Source of the DNA: Nitzschia sp. pyKryTriq1
Lineage: Eukaryota > Bacillariophyta > Bacillariophyceae > Bacillariales > Bacillariaceae
Direction of reading: 5' to 3'
DNA: 64,000 nt
Assembly: GCA_956465555.1 (NCBI GenBank)
Contig: OY101116.1
Location: 1,736,001-1,800,000, forward strand
The notes under the pieces were generated by a model, which was not told the origin of the DNA, did not search any database, and saw only the letters and a list, made by a program, of their open reading frames with translations. Shown here one piece after another: positions 1-9,138 of this stretch. The position numbers were made by a program, and so were the translations under genes. Position 1 is the stretch's first letter; each line of letters begins with the position of its first letter.

Positions 1-533
1 ACGCATGCACGTTGCGTGTAGTCGAAACCTGACGTCATTCATGACGACAGCTCAAAATAATACATGTGCAGGAGAGAAGGCCAGACTGACACGTGAGATC
101 TACATAAGGAAAATCTTCGACCTTTAAACTTTGCTGATGTCATCAGCTCTCTCTATGTACCAGGCACTGTAGACCTACCGTACTGTACCGGTACAGTACC
201 GGTACAGTACTCGTGCAGTACTCGTACCTGGTACCAGGTACAGTACATACTCGTACGAGTACTACAGTATCTCGGCGGGCGGCATGCAGGAAAGGAAGAA
301 GAACAACCCTAAACAACCACATCATCACGCGGCCATCACTTTTTCTCGCATCATCATCGTCGTCGTCGTCAGATCTCGCTCGCCGTAGTAGGAGAAAGAA
401 TTCTTCGACATCCATCATCCATCATCTCCCCGTTCTTCTGAACGCAGAAAGTACGTGTAGCGTAAAGTTACTCTTTCCGACAGACATTACTCAAAGAAAC
501 AATTCATTCTACTTTCACAACAATCCGACAACA
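1..533. other. 5' spacer with GTAC-palindrome cluster
   Basis: No supported gene lies here. Bases about 176-270 are a dense run of overlapping GTAC palindromes (GTACCGGTAC, GTACAGTAC, CTGGTACCAG). A (TCG/TCA)-rich stretch follows at 345-425. The region probably holds the promoter and 5' UTR of the aldo/keto reductase gene downstream. Reading frames stay open across it only because the repeats lack stop codons. Confidence 0.6.
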
Positions 534-1922
534 ATGAAGTCATCATCGCGTACTAGTAATCGTCGTGTCCTGAAACTGGCCATTGCCACTGGAAGCCTTG
601 CCATCATCATCGGACCCTCAGATGCCTACGTTGCTGTGCCACCAGAATCAAGATCCCTGATTCCAGATAAGAAATTATGTGATACCACCAATGTTGGGTC
701 ACTTGTCGTGCCAACAGTTGGTACTGGTACAATCTCCTGGTCAAGCAAAAGCTGTATGTATAGTATATTTCACATTTGGCGTTCTGGAGCTCCACCCTAA
801 ACTACCGACCCAGATTCTCACACTTTTTTCTGACGACTGACTCAAACCTACGCAGTGTTTTCACTTGAGAACGACGACCTACAGGATTTAGTGAATGAGG
901 CGTATGATGCAAATGCGGCGTTTTTCGACACAGCGGAACGATATGGATCTCATGTGAAGACAGCCATCGGATTCGGCTACGGTGAAACAGAACGGTTGAC
1001 ACAGAAGCTATTGAGAACAGCACGTGAAGTCAAGGGTGATCGGCCAGTGGCGCCTGTTGTGGCCAGTAAATTCACGCCCCTTCCGTGGCGGACGACGGTG
1101 GAGAGTGTTATTGAAGCATGTGAACAATCAAGGGAGAATTTGGGAGTGGATCAGATCGATCTTTATCAGATTCACATGCCCGACATCGTCAAGCCATTTC
1201 GCTTCCTTGGGAACGATGAATCGTACGACGAAATTTACTGGGATGGCCTGGCCGAATGTTATCACCGTGGATTAGTGACGAATGTTGGCGTCTGCAACTA
1301 CGGCCCGACACTTGTTGCGAAGTGCCAAGAGGCACTTGCTAAACGAGGAGTGCCTTTGGCCTCGAATCAGATTGCATACTCGCTGCTCGGACGTCACAAC
1401 GGGGCGCAAGAGACATTGGACAAGTGCAACGAGCTGGGTGTCAAGGTTCTTGCCTACTATCCATTTGCCATGGGTTTGCTTACCGGCAAATACTCTCCCG
1501 AGACTATGTCCTCTATAGAACATTCATCTGGGGATTCATCGCTCCGAAGTTTTCAGAAGTCAGATATGGAGAAGAAAGATCTGGAACGATATGCAAAGGG
1601 AGACGGCGTTGCGGTCCCAGAAGGAGGAATCTCTCCTCTCCTAGTTACCATGGCAACTATCGCTGAACGACACGGAAAGACCGTCGCTCAGGTAGCACTT
1701 AACTATGTGATTTCAAAAGGAGCCATTCCCATCCCGGGATGCCGAACGACGTCGCAACTCCAGGACAATCTTGGAGCAATGGGATGGCGACTTTCAGAGA
1801 CGGAAGTTGCCATGCTTGAGCTGGAGGCTGAAAAGCTCGGGTTTGGCTTCGATGGGGCAGGTTTCAAGCGAACGAGCGAGAAGTTTGTGGGCTACGGCAC
1901 TGAAAAATGGAGCCTTGACTAA
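534..1922 (+). CDS. aldo/keto reductase, probably plastid-targeted
   Basis: Two exons, 534-753 and 856-1922, joined across a GTATGT...CGCAG intron with matching phase, give about 428 residues. The protein should be an NADPH-dependent oxidoreductase of the aldo/keto reductase superfamily (TIM barrel). The tetrad is visible: Asp and Tyr in FFDTAERYG, Lys in VVASKFTPLPW and His in LYQIHMPD. The C-terminal cofactor region contains IPIPGCRTTSQ. The first 35 residues are basic then hydrophobic and end in SDAYVAVP, which resembles the diatom ASAFAP plastid-targeting cleavage site with Tyr at +1. The start is the first ATG in frame after the GTAC-rich spacer. The substrate cannot be told. The gene converges on the PIG-Z homologue 130 bp downstream. 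Confidence 0.88.
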
Positions 1923-2053
1923 TCTACTTGCTTGGGTCCATCGCTGGAGCTGGAAAGAACAACGCAGGCTGTACACTAAAAAACACGGCCATTCAGGTAA
2001 ATAATATAAGCATAGAGCAAGGCACCTTTTTGTTACGATACTCGTACCAAGCA

Positions 2054-3709
2054 CTATGATACGCACGAGACTTCGTATATGCTGAGCGGTAAACCCTCCC
2101 GAAGCAGACTGGCTACAGATGGAAACTCCTCCGTCGAAAGGTGTGGACTGTAGCTCCAAATGCTCTCACAGGCGTACCCTGGAACAGTGCACCTTCCTGC
2201 ACCCAAAGACCATCGTTCTCCGAGTATTGTCTCTATCAGAGGCGAAGAAACAATGTAAATGTATGAATCCTTTCCACGAGCATCGCAAGGAAGTTTCTCA
2301 GATAGAATTGTGTCCAGAGAAGTGATGTTTTTGGAGCCATTCAGATCCAGAATTGAGAAATCCTTGCAGGATGACGACTCGCGTCCTGATCGTGACAAAA
2401 AAGTGGGTGGCATGTAAGTATGATAGAAAATCACTGCGTTCGGTTCGCGATCCACCAGAGATGAGCTCAAGGCCAGTAAGGAAGGAACCACCCCGGATTG
2501 ATGTAGCACACCAAACAACACGAGGAGCGTCCCATTGAAAAATATCCAAAGAGAGGACAACTGTTTGCAGTAGTGTTCTCGCATCCATAGATTGTCACTC
2601 AAAAGCGCTAGTGGGACAAGGAGTGGTAAAAGGAAACGAGGCTCTTGGTGTGGTGCAGAAGATAGCAGCCCGAGACCGAAAACGAGAATCGCTTTGCTCA
2701 AGACAACCGCAGTCTTTGCCTTGGCCAATGGGTCATCCACTAGAACAGCGTCCGACGATGCCCCAACCACCCAGTCCGAGGACTTGGTAAATAATAGAAT
2801 ATACGCCATGAGAGTCATGGGACCATACAAAATAAACATGTTGACGAGTCCATGGGTCCATCTCGGATGCAATCCGTGCTGTTGCAGGTTTTCAACTTGA
2901 CTGTTGTAAGAAAATGCATTCCAAGGGGTCAAGACCGATGCAATCGAGGAATAAAACTCAGTATCCCTATCCATAATGTCACTAGCCACCATCAAGAAGG
3001 CGAGATATGTTGCTGCAGGTTTGATTATCCACCCAAAGAATCCCAACTGTCGGATCATTTTGAATCCAAAGTATAAAATGATCGGGCATGCAAAGCAAAC
3101 AAAAGTAAACCGTGTAAAGATCCCGAGTGCACTCAGAGCGCCGACTCCCAGGCACTGAAGAAAGGAAATGGACGGCTTTGGGCTTTTGGCAGTACGCTTT
3201 TCGTACAGAACAATGCGCAATAGGACTGCAAGAACCCAAGTTTCCATAGCATTGGAGAACGGTCGATTGAGAAGAACCATGGCCGGCCAAGCGCTTGCTA
3301 CCATCAATACTGGGAGTGGAACACATTTGCTCGGTCTCGACAGCGCCCATACGCTAAAATCGACGGCAAATACCGAAAAGATGGCACACGCCACCCGTGG
3401 AATGATCCACACATGCCACCCAGATAATTGTTCCATAGGAATTGACATAAAATCGGCGCAGAGTTTGAGTGGCCACCAAGTCATAATTGTGGGAGGGACA
3501 ACCGATCGAAGGGCATTCTCTGGCTCAAATTCCCAAGGCATCGCAGGTGGACAGCCAAACCACAATTCTTGGCCTCCCTGAAAGAATTCATCAGGATGGA
3601 TGTAACCCAGAAGGAATGGAGCGACGCATACGCGAATAAGAATCAAAATATTATACAAACTCCACGACTTTTGAGCCAACTTCGTTTCTGCGGCACTTTG
3701 GGTTGACAT
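2054..3709 (-). CDS. PIGZ: GPI mannosyltransferase IV (PIG-Z/SMP3-like, GT22)
   Basis: A single-exon gene of 551 residues. It belongs to the Alg9/PIG-B/PIG-Z glycosyltransferase 22 family of ER membrane enzymes, which transfer mannose from dolichol-phosphate-mannose to the GPI anchor precursor. The luminal family signature is near the N-terminus: an HPDEFFQ motif (about residues 38-44), then MPWEFEPENALRS, which fits the fourth-mannose enzyme better than PIG-B. Multiple hydrophobic segments follow across residues 80-430, including the conserved HQEPRFLLPLL block near 360. The last 150 residues, predicted luminal, are less conserved. ATG 3709 follows directly on a short spacer. The exact member (PIG-Z or a sister) is inferred from the motif only. 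Confidence 0.85.
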   Translation of the reverse strand: MSTQSAAETKLAQKSWSLYNILILIRVCVAPFLLGYIHPDEFFQGGQELWFGCPPAMPWEFEPENALRSVVPPTIMTWWPLKLCADFMSIPMEQLSGWHVWIIPRVACAIFSVFAVDFSVWALSRPSKCVPLPVLMVASAWPAMVLLNRPFSNAMETWVLAVLLRIVLYEKRTAKSPKPSISFLQCLGVGALSALGIFTRFTFVCFACPIILYFGFKMIRQLGFFGWIIKPAATYLAFLMVASDIMDRDTEFYSSIASVLTPWNAFSYNSQVENLQQHGLHPRWTHGLVNMFILYGPMTLMAYILLFTKSSDWVVGASSDAVLVDDPLAKAKTAVVLSKAILVFGLGLLSSAPHQEPRFLLPLLVPLALLSDNLWMREHYCKQLSSLWIFFNGTLLVLFGVLHQSGVVPSLLALSSSLVDREPNAVIFYHTYMPPTFLSRSGRESSSCKDFSILDLNGSKNITSLDTILSEKLPCDARGKDSYIYIVSSPLIETILGERWSLGAGRCTVPGYACESIWSYSPHLSTEEFPSVASLLREGLPLSIYEVSCVS

Positions 3710-4146
3710 GACGCCTTTCTCAATCCTGTGAAACCCTCAGTAGATGACTATCATACCCGATGATAGTGCCGAGAGAAGCAAGGTGTAAGATGGAAGGAAA
3801 ACATTTACTGGTCTAGTAAAATAAAGAAAATTTGGTGCATGCGGTAGCCAAGAAAAAGGATTCGGTACTAACTTAGGCGCAAGGGCAACATCGCGTCTCT
3901 TTTCGAGCGATGAGAGAGTTCGGCTTCGGCCTCCATCTCCGCTCATCGCCGCCGCATGCAGCGCGTGTGTTCCTCCCCGTCCGCCGCCGGTAGAACAATC
4001 AATAAAGGCGGCGTTTAGCTGTTTTTTGCTGTCCCGTGTCCCGTTTCGATTTCCCCTCTTCTTTTTGCATCTTCGTCCTTGGACCATTATTACAACGAAA
4101 CTTTCGTACATACAAAACACTACTCTAACTCATCAACAGCAGCAAG
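3710..4146. other. divergent promoter region PIGZ/FUN14
   Basis: A 437-bp spacer between two divergent genes. I see no gene. The part next to 4147 is T- and C-rich, as expected of a 5' UTR. A short GCCGCCGCATGCAGCGCG block sits at 3948-3967. Confidence 0.5.
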
Positions 4147-4614
4147 ATGACAGACAAGATTCCCGAACAAATGACTGCTTTTCTCAAGGCGAATTCGGAG
4201 ACCATGAATCAACTGGGCTTTGGTGGAGTCATGGGATACTGTTCAGGCATGGCCTTTCGTCGCGTGGGCCGGGCGTTTGGTGTGGTGCTAGGACTTGGAT
4301 TTATGGGAGCTCAAGCCGCGGCTGCCACTGGGTACATTGATATTGATTGGAATAAAGTCAAGACGGATGCCATCAAGCCTTTTGATACGGTACGTATTTA
4401 GGCAATTTTTGAGGAGAAAAAAAAGAAACTGTTCTGGAAAGAGTCTCACAATATCTTAATTACGTCTGAATTTCTTCGCTGGCAGAATAAAGATGGAAAG
4501 GTAGACGAAAAGGACGCACAAGAGCTATGGAAACGATACAATTCTATGATGACCGATCGAGTTCCTAGTGCGGGAGGATTTGCTGCCGGATTTTTGCTAG
4601 GTGCTCGACGTTAG
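4147..4614 (+). CDS. FUN14 family membrane protein with EF-hand-like loop
   Basis: Exons 4147-4389 and 4486-4614 (GTACGT...GGCAG intron) give 123 residues. The FUN14 domain family comprises small outer mitochondrial or plastid membrane proteins; FUNDC1 is a mitophagy receptor. Family features seen are LGFGGVMGYCSGMAFRRVGRA (residues 23-43), a second hydrophobic stretch VVLGLGFMGAQ, then the terminal hydrophobic FAAGFLLGARR. Between them the spliced product reads DTNKDGKVDEKD, a 12-residue loop with Asp1, Asn3, Asp5, Gly6, Val8 and Asp12, which fits a calcium-binding EF-hand loop. The intron falls inside this loop after its second residue. Neither organelle nor mitophagy role can be inferred; no clear LC3-interacting motif is seen near the N-terminus. 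Confidence 0.78.
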
Positions 4615-4674
4615 ATTTTAGCAGGAAGTTGTTGCTTTTGCAGAAGCTTTATGAAGAATAATTCCCTATTTAAA

Positions 4675-4827
4675 GATCACAAGGTATCTTATCATCGCGA
4701 TTGATTTAGCTGTGTGGCTCCACTTGCCTGAGTTCCAGGAGAATTTACTGAATTTGAGGATCATAAGGAGTTTCTTATCGTCACGATTGATCTGGCTGTG
4801 TCGTACCACCTGGCTCAGTTCCCGGAG
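4675..4827. repeat. imperfect 84-bp-period direct duplication at TAF9 3' end
   Basis: Bases 4675-4741 and 4759-4827 are related copies sharing blocks such as TTCTTATC, CGATTGAT, GCTGTGT, CCACCTGGCT/CCACTTGCCT and GAGTTCC. The right copy encodes the last residues and stop codon of the TAF9 homologue on the minus strand. The left copy lies in its 3' UTR and still translates to a recognisable but degraded version of the same C-terminus. Confidence 0.65.
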
Positions 4828-6253
4828 CAGTTGGTGGAGTAGAAGTAGTAACAGTAACAACAGTATCAACAGCAGCACTCGAAGGGGCAGGAGCTGGCGT
4901 CGTTGAAGTGGCGGGTACTACAGGATCAGGAGCTAGCACTGCAGCTTCAGGAGCCGGCGCTGGTAGAGCGGATGCTGCAGGGGTAGGGGTAGCAGTGGCA
5001 GTGGAGGCTACAGCAGCAGTGCTTGGCACGGGCGCAGCTGCAGGGGGGGAAGATATCTCCATCGGCGCCGGGCCATCACTAGTAGGTGCTCCAGCACTAG
5101 CACTACTGTCAGAAGGAGCAGGAGCAGGAGCCAGAGCACTGGGGGCAGGAGCTGGAGTCGGAGTACTGGGGGAAGGAGCCGGCGCCAGAGTACTACTACC
5201 GGTAGGCGCAGGAGCCGGCGCCAGAGTACTATTAGGCGCAGGAGCCGGCGCCAGAGTAGTACTAGGCGCAGGAGCCGGCGCCAGAGTACTACTAGGCGCA
5301 GGAGCCGGTGCCAGAGTACTACTAGGCGCAGGAGCGGGAGCCAGAGTACTCGGGGCAGGAGCCGGAGCCAGATTACCAGTACTAGGCGCTGGAGCAGGGG
5401 CGCTGCTTGTAACTTCCTTCTTTTCTGGTTCATGTTCTTTCAGTTGGATCGGAATTTGGCGTCCCCGTGCTGCGCCATAACTCGGCTTGGACGTGGATTT
5501 GCTGAGCGAGCTCGAGGATTTCTTGGTGGCAATCGATGGTTTTGGCTGTACCATTCTCTGGGCGACCTGGGCACCGCTAACCACGTCAAAGGTCCGAGCC
5601 GTCAGCTGATGACGCTTGGGCGGGAGCAATACTCCCGAGTAACATTGTGTAGGGATCGGTGGTAAGGGGGTGCGGTTGATCTGCTGGGCGAGCAAGTTCA
5701 GTTTCGGAAGCTGCGTGGTGACGGCAACGGGATGGTCGGGTCGCATTTGACTGGCAAGCTCAAAATCCGCCTTGGCAATATCTGCGCGGCTCGCACAAAC
5801 CGCATAGTCTTGGGCGTCAGCAATGATTTCCAAGGCATACCTTCGCGCTTGTTCCAGCAAAACACAGAAGGCTTGAGGAGTCACGTCCGATCGGGTCATG
5901 TTGTTGTTGGACAACGCCGATTCGACGATCCGCACCTGTTCGGGGAGCACTTTGGTGGCAGGCATTGCCATGACGGTCTCTTCCATAGTCGCGGGGAGAA
6001 CATCTTCAACGCGGTACCACAGAGGATCCGCTAGACGGGCAGCAGCAGCACTCCGCTGACCAGCCAACTCCATTTGAGCCGCACGAGCGGCGTTGTACGT
6101 GGCTTGGTTCGAAGACGCACCGGAAGATTTTGTGCTGGTCGGCTTCTTTCTTCGAACGACCTTTTTGGTCTTGGTGCCTGCCCCAGATGCCTTGGTGACT
6201 GTCTTGCTCTTGGTCGTGCCGCCCTCGGCAGCGGCAGCAGTAGCGGTTCCCAT
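4781..6253 (-). CDS. TAF9: TAF9-like TFIID subunit with long Ala-Pro tail
   Basis: A single exon of 490 residues. The N-terminal third is the TFIID subunit TAF9: a basic lead (1-50), then a histone-fold segment about residues 100-180, then the TAF9 signature INRTPLPPI...YSGVLLPPKRHQLTARTFDVVSG (about 195-235). TAF9 pairs with TAF6 through its histone fold in TFIID and SAGA and takes part in polymerase II initiation. Residues about 280-490 are low-complexity Pro-Ala-Ser, dominated by LAPAPAPS units. Human TAF9 is about 264 residues, so nearly half of this protein is the added tail. ATG 6253 starts MGTATAAAAEGG. The tail is encoded by a GC-rich minisatellite annotated separately. Confidence 0.85.
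   Translation of the reverse strand: MGTATAAAAEGGTTKSKTVTKASGAGTKTKKVVRRKKPTSTKSSGASSNQATYNAARAAQMELAGQRSAAAARLADPLWYRVEDVLPATMEETVMAMPATKVLPEQVRIVESALSNNNMTRSDVTPQAFCVLLEQARRYALEIIADAQDYAVCASRADIAKADFELASQMRPDHPVAVTTQLPKLNLLAQQINRTPLPPIPTQCYSGVLLPPKRHQLTARTFDVVSGAQVAQRMVQPKPSIATKKSSSSLSKSTSKPSYGAARGRQIPIQLKEHEPEKKEVTSSAPAPAPSTGNLAPAPAPSTLAPAPAPSSTLAPAPAPSSTLAPAPAPSTTLAPAPAPNSTLAPAPAPTGSSTLAPAPSPSTPTPAPAPSALAPAPAPSDSSASAGAPTSDGPAPMEISSPPAAAPVPSTAAVASTATATPTPAASALPAPAPEAAVLAPDPVVPATSTTPAPAPSSAAVDTVVTVTTSTPPTAPGTEPGGTTQPDQS
5125..5400. repeat. 30-bp coding minisatellite (LAPAPAPSST units)
   Basis: Tandem units of about 30 bp, with a core such as GGCGCAGGAGCCGGCGCCAG followed by AGTACTACTA, repeat roughly six to eight times with small changes. 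On the minus strand they encode LAPAPAPS-type decapeptides in the TAF9 tail. All unit lengths are multiples of three, so the frame is kept. The opposite strand also stays open as a Gly-Ala ORF, which is a shadow. Confidence 0.85.
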
Positions 6254-6707
6254 GATGAATTTTTAGATCTAGCGCTACTTGTACTGTATGCAGCTTCGCC
6301 CCGTTGTTTTGTGTGTGGCGTTTATCGCGTTGCGCCGATCAGCGATCAGCGCCGATCGGATCATGGTCGACATTGAATTTTGAGGGGAAGGGACAGGGAA
6401 GGGATCAAACACTTGGGTTGCCTATTGCCTAGAGGTAGAAAAAGGGGAAAGGCCCCTTCTTTCCATTCGCAGTGCTTGGTGCTTGCGTGTTTTTCTGCGC
6501 AAGAAAACAACGCATCAAGCATCGAAGACCGAAGAATATGGACGACGATGGACGAATCATCGACCGGTACTTGTACGGTACCACTGGTAGCTTTTGTCAT
6601 GACCACATATCTCACAACCTCAACAAAGCAGCACCCTTTACTTGCTCTGTTGCAATACCATATTTCTCACGAAATATTTTCCTCCCACCATACCAGCTAA
6701 GATAGCC
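6254..6707. other. divergent promoter region TAF9/COX23-like
   Basis: A 454-bp spacer with no gene I can support. Short clustered GCCGATCAGCGATCAGCG repeats lie at about 6335-6360. The segment next to 6708 is a T/C-rich leader. Confidence 0.5.
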
Positions 6708-7040
6708 ATGCCCCCTGCCCCGTCTGACCCCACCATCCGTGAAGAAGTGAAACAAATTCAGCGCGACTTGAACGAGCGATCGGACCTGAAACACAACTAC
6801 GGCCAACCAAAAAAAGCTCCTCACGCTGACGCCAATCATCATCAAACGACCGCCAAGTTCTTGACCAACTGTGCCAAAGAACACGGTGAATCGCTGCAGT
6901 GTATTGAGCGAAACTATCAAAATCGACCCGCCTGTGAGCCGTTTTTTGAAGCCTACAAGGCCTGCCGAAAACTAGAAAATGAGGCACGTTTGGAAGCCAA
7001 TGCTGCCAAGATGCAGAGCGGCGGGAGCTGGTTCTTTTAA
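6708..7040 (+). CDS. twin-CX9C protein, COX23/CHCHD7-like
   Basis: A single-exon protein of 110 residues with a twin CX9C (CHCH) motif: Cys-X9-Cys in the segment starting CAKEHGESLQC and a second in CEPFFEAYKAC. The second helix, with FFEAYKACRK, matches the COX23/CHCHD7 group. These proteins are imported into the mitochondrial intermembrane space through Mia40 oxidation and help assemble cytochrome c oxidase. The chosen ATG at 6708 gives a short charged N-terminus. An in-frame ATG at 6642 would add 22 residues with no family support. The 3' end overlaps possible upstream start codons of the HAD gene. Assignment to COX23 rather than another CX9C protein is an inference. Confidence 0.78.
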   Translation: MPPAPSDPTIREEVKQIQRDLNERSDLKHNYGQPKKAPHADANHHQTTAKFLTNCAKEHGESLQCIERNYQNRPACEPFFEAYKACRKLENEARLEANAAKMQSGGSWFF

Positions 7041-8019
7041 GGCCTCTCTAGTTCATGCTCTTCTTTTGCAAACCGTCAGTGCCTTTACTAGTACGACAAC
7101 ACCAACATTCGATCGTTCGATGAGCCAACCAATCTCCTCTTCAAAGTTAAATGCCAAGCAGCAAGGCGGCCTTGGACTCCTTTCGTTTGATTTGGATGAT
7201 ACTCTGTTCCCTACCTCTGAAGTAGTAAGGTCGGCCAACGAAGTGATGATAGCCACAATGCATGCCCATGGTTGTTCGGATGTAAACATTCCTCTCTTTC
7301 TCGACAACACACGAACCATTCGAAAGTCTCTTTCTGATCCCATCACCTATCGGGACTTGCGAAAGAAAACAATTCGAAAGACGCTCCTAGAGTCGTCGAT
7401 CAAGAAAGATGAAGAGCTTGATATGTTAGTGGATGAGTGCTATGATGCCTGGGTGAATGAACGCCACTCGGCTGCCGAGCGTTTTATCTTTGAGGATGCT
7501 ATCGAGACCTTGCGAACCCTCCGTGAAACATACCCAGACACTTGCATTGCTGCCATTACCAACGGTGCCGGAGATCCGTTGGCAATGTCAAATACACTAG
7601 CCCCCTATTTCGATATGAGGGTCAGCGGTGAGGATGAGCAAGTCTTTCCACACCGAAAACCGCACCCGTACATTTATGAGTACGCCCTCCAGGAGTATGG
7701 TAAGAGCATCAGCGATGATCTCGTCTGGTGTCACGTTGGAGACTGTTTGGCGAATGATGTGGGAGCGAGTGCTTCCTGTGGTGCACAGGCCATTTGGATG
7801 TGTAGCGAAGAAGATGAGGACTTGGCGGTAGCGAGGCTCACCGACACGAAGCGGGTACCAGAATGGTCGACAGCACCCATGGGCGAGCTCGAAATGAGGG
7901 CGAAACAAATCACACAAGGTAGAGAAGCAGTGGCAGCAAAGATTGAAAAATTATCTGAATTACCAACGGTGATTGAACAGATTTTGGCTTCCAGGACTAC
8001 CAAAGTTAGTCTCCTGTAG
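7000..8019 (+). CDS. HAD-like phosphatase, probable plastid presequence
   Basis: A haloacid dehalogenase superfamily hydrolase, 339 residues from ATG 7000. All four motifs are visible: I, SFDLDDTLFP (nucleophile Asp and general acid); II, AAITNGAG; III, Lys in HRKPHPYIYEYAL; IV, GDCLANDVGAS (metal-binding acids). It should act on a small phosphorylated substrate, which cannot be told. The start is uncertain. ATG 7120 lies just before the core, but upstream in the same frame is a hydrophobic stretch (SLVHALLLQTVS) followed by AFTS, which looks like a signal peptide plus ASAFAP motif. Using it requires starting at 7000 or 6979, inside the 3' end of the COX23-like gene in another frame. Confidence 0.82.
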   Translation: MLPRCRAAGAGSFKASLVHALLLQTVSAFTSTTTPTFDRSMSQPISSSKLNAKQQGGLGLLSFDLDDTLFPTSEVVRSANEVMIATMHAHGCSDVNIPLFLDNTRTIRKSLSDPITYRDLRKKTIRKTLLESSIKKDEELDMLVDECYDAWVNERHSAAERFIFEDAIETLRTLRETYPDTCIAAITNGAGDPLAMSNTLAPYFDMRVSGEDEQVFPHRKPHPYIYEYALQEYGKSISDDLVWCHVGDCLANDVGASASCGAQAIWMCSEEDEDLAVARLTDTKRVPEWSTAPMGELEMRAKQITQGREAVAAKIEKLSELPTVIEQILASRTTKVSLL

Positions 8020-9138
8020 AGATCTTTTAGTGAACTTTACAAACTTGTTACGCAGAGGGAGGATTTAGAGACAAGCTGAAGTGAACACCATAACACCATT
8101 GGTAAAACAGAAAGTGCACCTTTTCTCTGCTTTAGGAATACTCAATCTATGTACTTCGTAGTACTGTAGGCTCTCTCGAGACTTTCTAGTAGATAGAGAG
8201 AGATCGTATGGATATGCCATTGCCGTGCCCCACCACCGGTGCGCGCGGAAGTTCTGGAACTGGGGGTGGGGGGACATTCATCATAGGGGGACCCCGAAGA
8301 ATACAATCTTTTCCGTCGCGCTCGTCGTGCGTTGGAGCGCAGAGTTTAGGCCTCTTGCTTTTCTCCGATATCTATCCGGCTATTTCTAATTTTGGGATTT
8401 TGTCTACTTTGCGACGCGATCCCGAAAGAGGAGCGGCATAAGCGTTGGTCGGAAATGCTTTCTCTTTGGGCTTATAATAAAAGTGAACGCAAACGCTTTT
8501 TGATTATTGGCAAGATGTTCCGATTAAAGAACTTTTCGCTTTTCATAAGTAAAAATAATGCTAGTACAAAATACACTTAGTGGTGGCGAGCTGTGTGAAT
8601 TAGCGATTCCCTTAATCGACGTTTTCCATGTCAAACGGTCTTCTCCCACTGCGTTAATAGAATGTGATGTTGCGGGCATTAATATAGAAAATGGCCTTCC
8701 CGATTGAATCTGTAAAACAAATAAGCCCGTTCTGGAACGGTTCTGAAGAACTCGTTCCTGGAACATCGTGAGCTTCCTTGCTTGATCGGACATTTTCCGC
8801 ATGAACCCATTGGAACCGTCGCGCGAGGTCGCTTCTCGAATTTTCCGAACTTCACGTATGTAGAAATTTTACTGAGGCCTTCATTTGGGTTCCTCGACGA
8901 GAACGAACCGGAATCAAGTGAGAAAACCCAGAAAACCACACAACACGATCCACGAGCTAAAATACGAAGTGCATGCACTTCACGCTTCACCACGCAAGTG
9001 CAATTCCACGAGCTAAACCACGAACCAACTGCTTTTACGTTTGCTTTCTCCCCACAAGAGCCCAAGAGACAATCACATAAAACAACAACAACAACTCGCC
9101 ACTCTCAACCAATATCTCTCCTTTCCCACAACTACACC
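8020..9138. other. 1.1-kb spacer without a supported gene
   Basis: I see no gene with homology or good coding character. The last 100 bases are A/C-rich with (ACA)n before ATG 9139, a typical leader. The open frame running from 8782 into the next gene is an in-frame extension of the leader and has no domain content. Confidence 0.5.

Noticed and set aside
4908-5480. Plus-strand Gly/Ala-rich open frame of 190 residues
   Set aside because: It is antisense to the TAF9 tail minisatellite; the GC-rich 30-bp unit is open in several frames.
8782-9138. N-terminal extension of the unknown protein from 8782
   Set aside because: The first ATG with coding-like downstream sequence is 9139; the extension is an A/C-rich leader.
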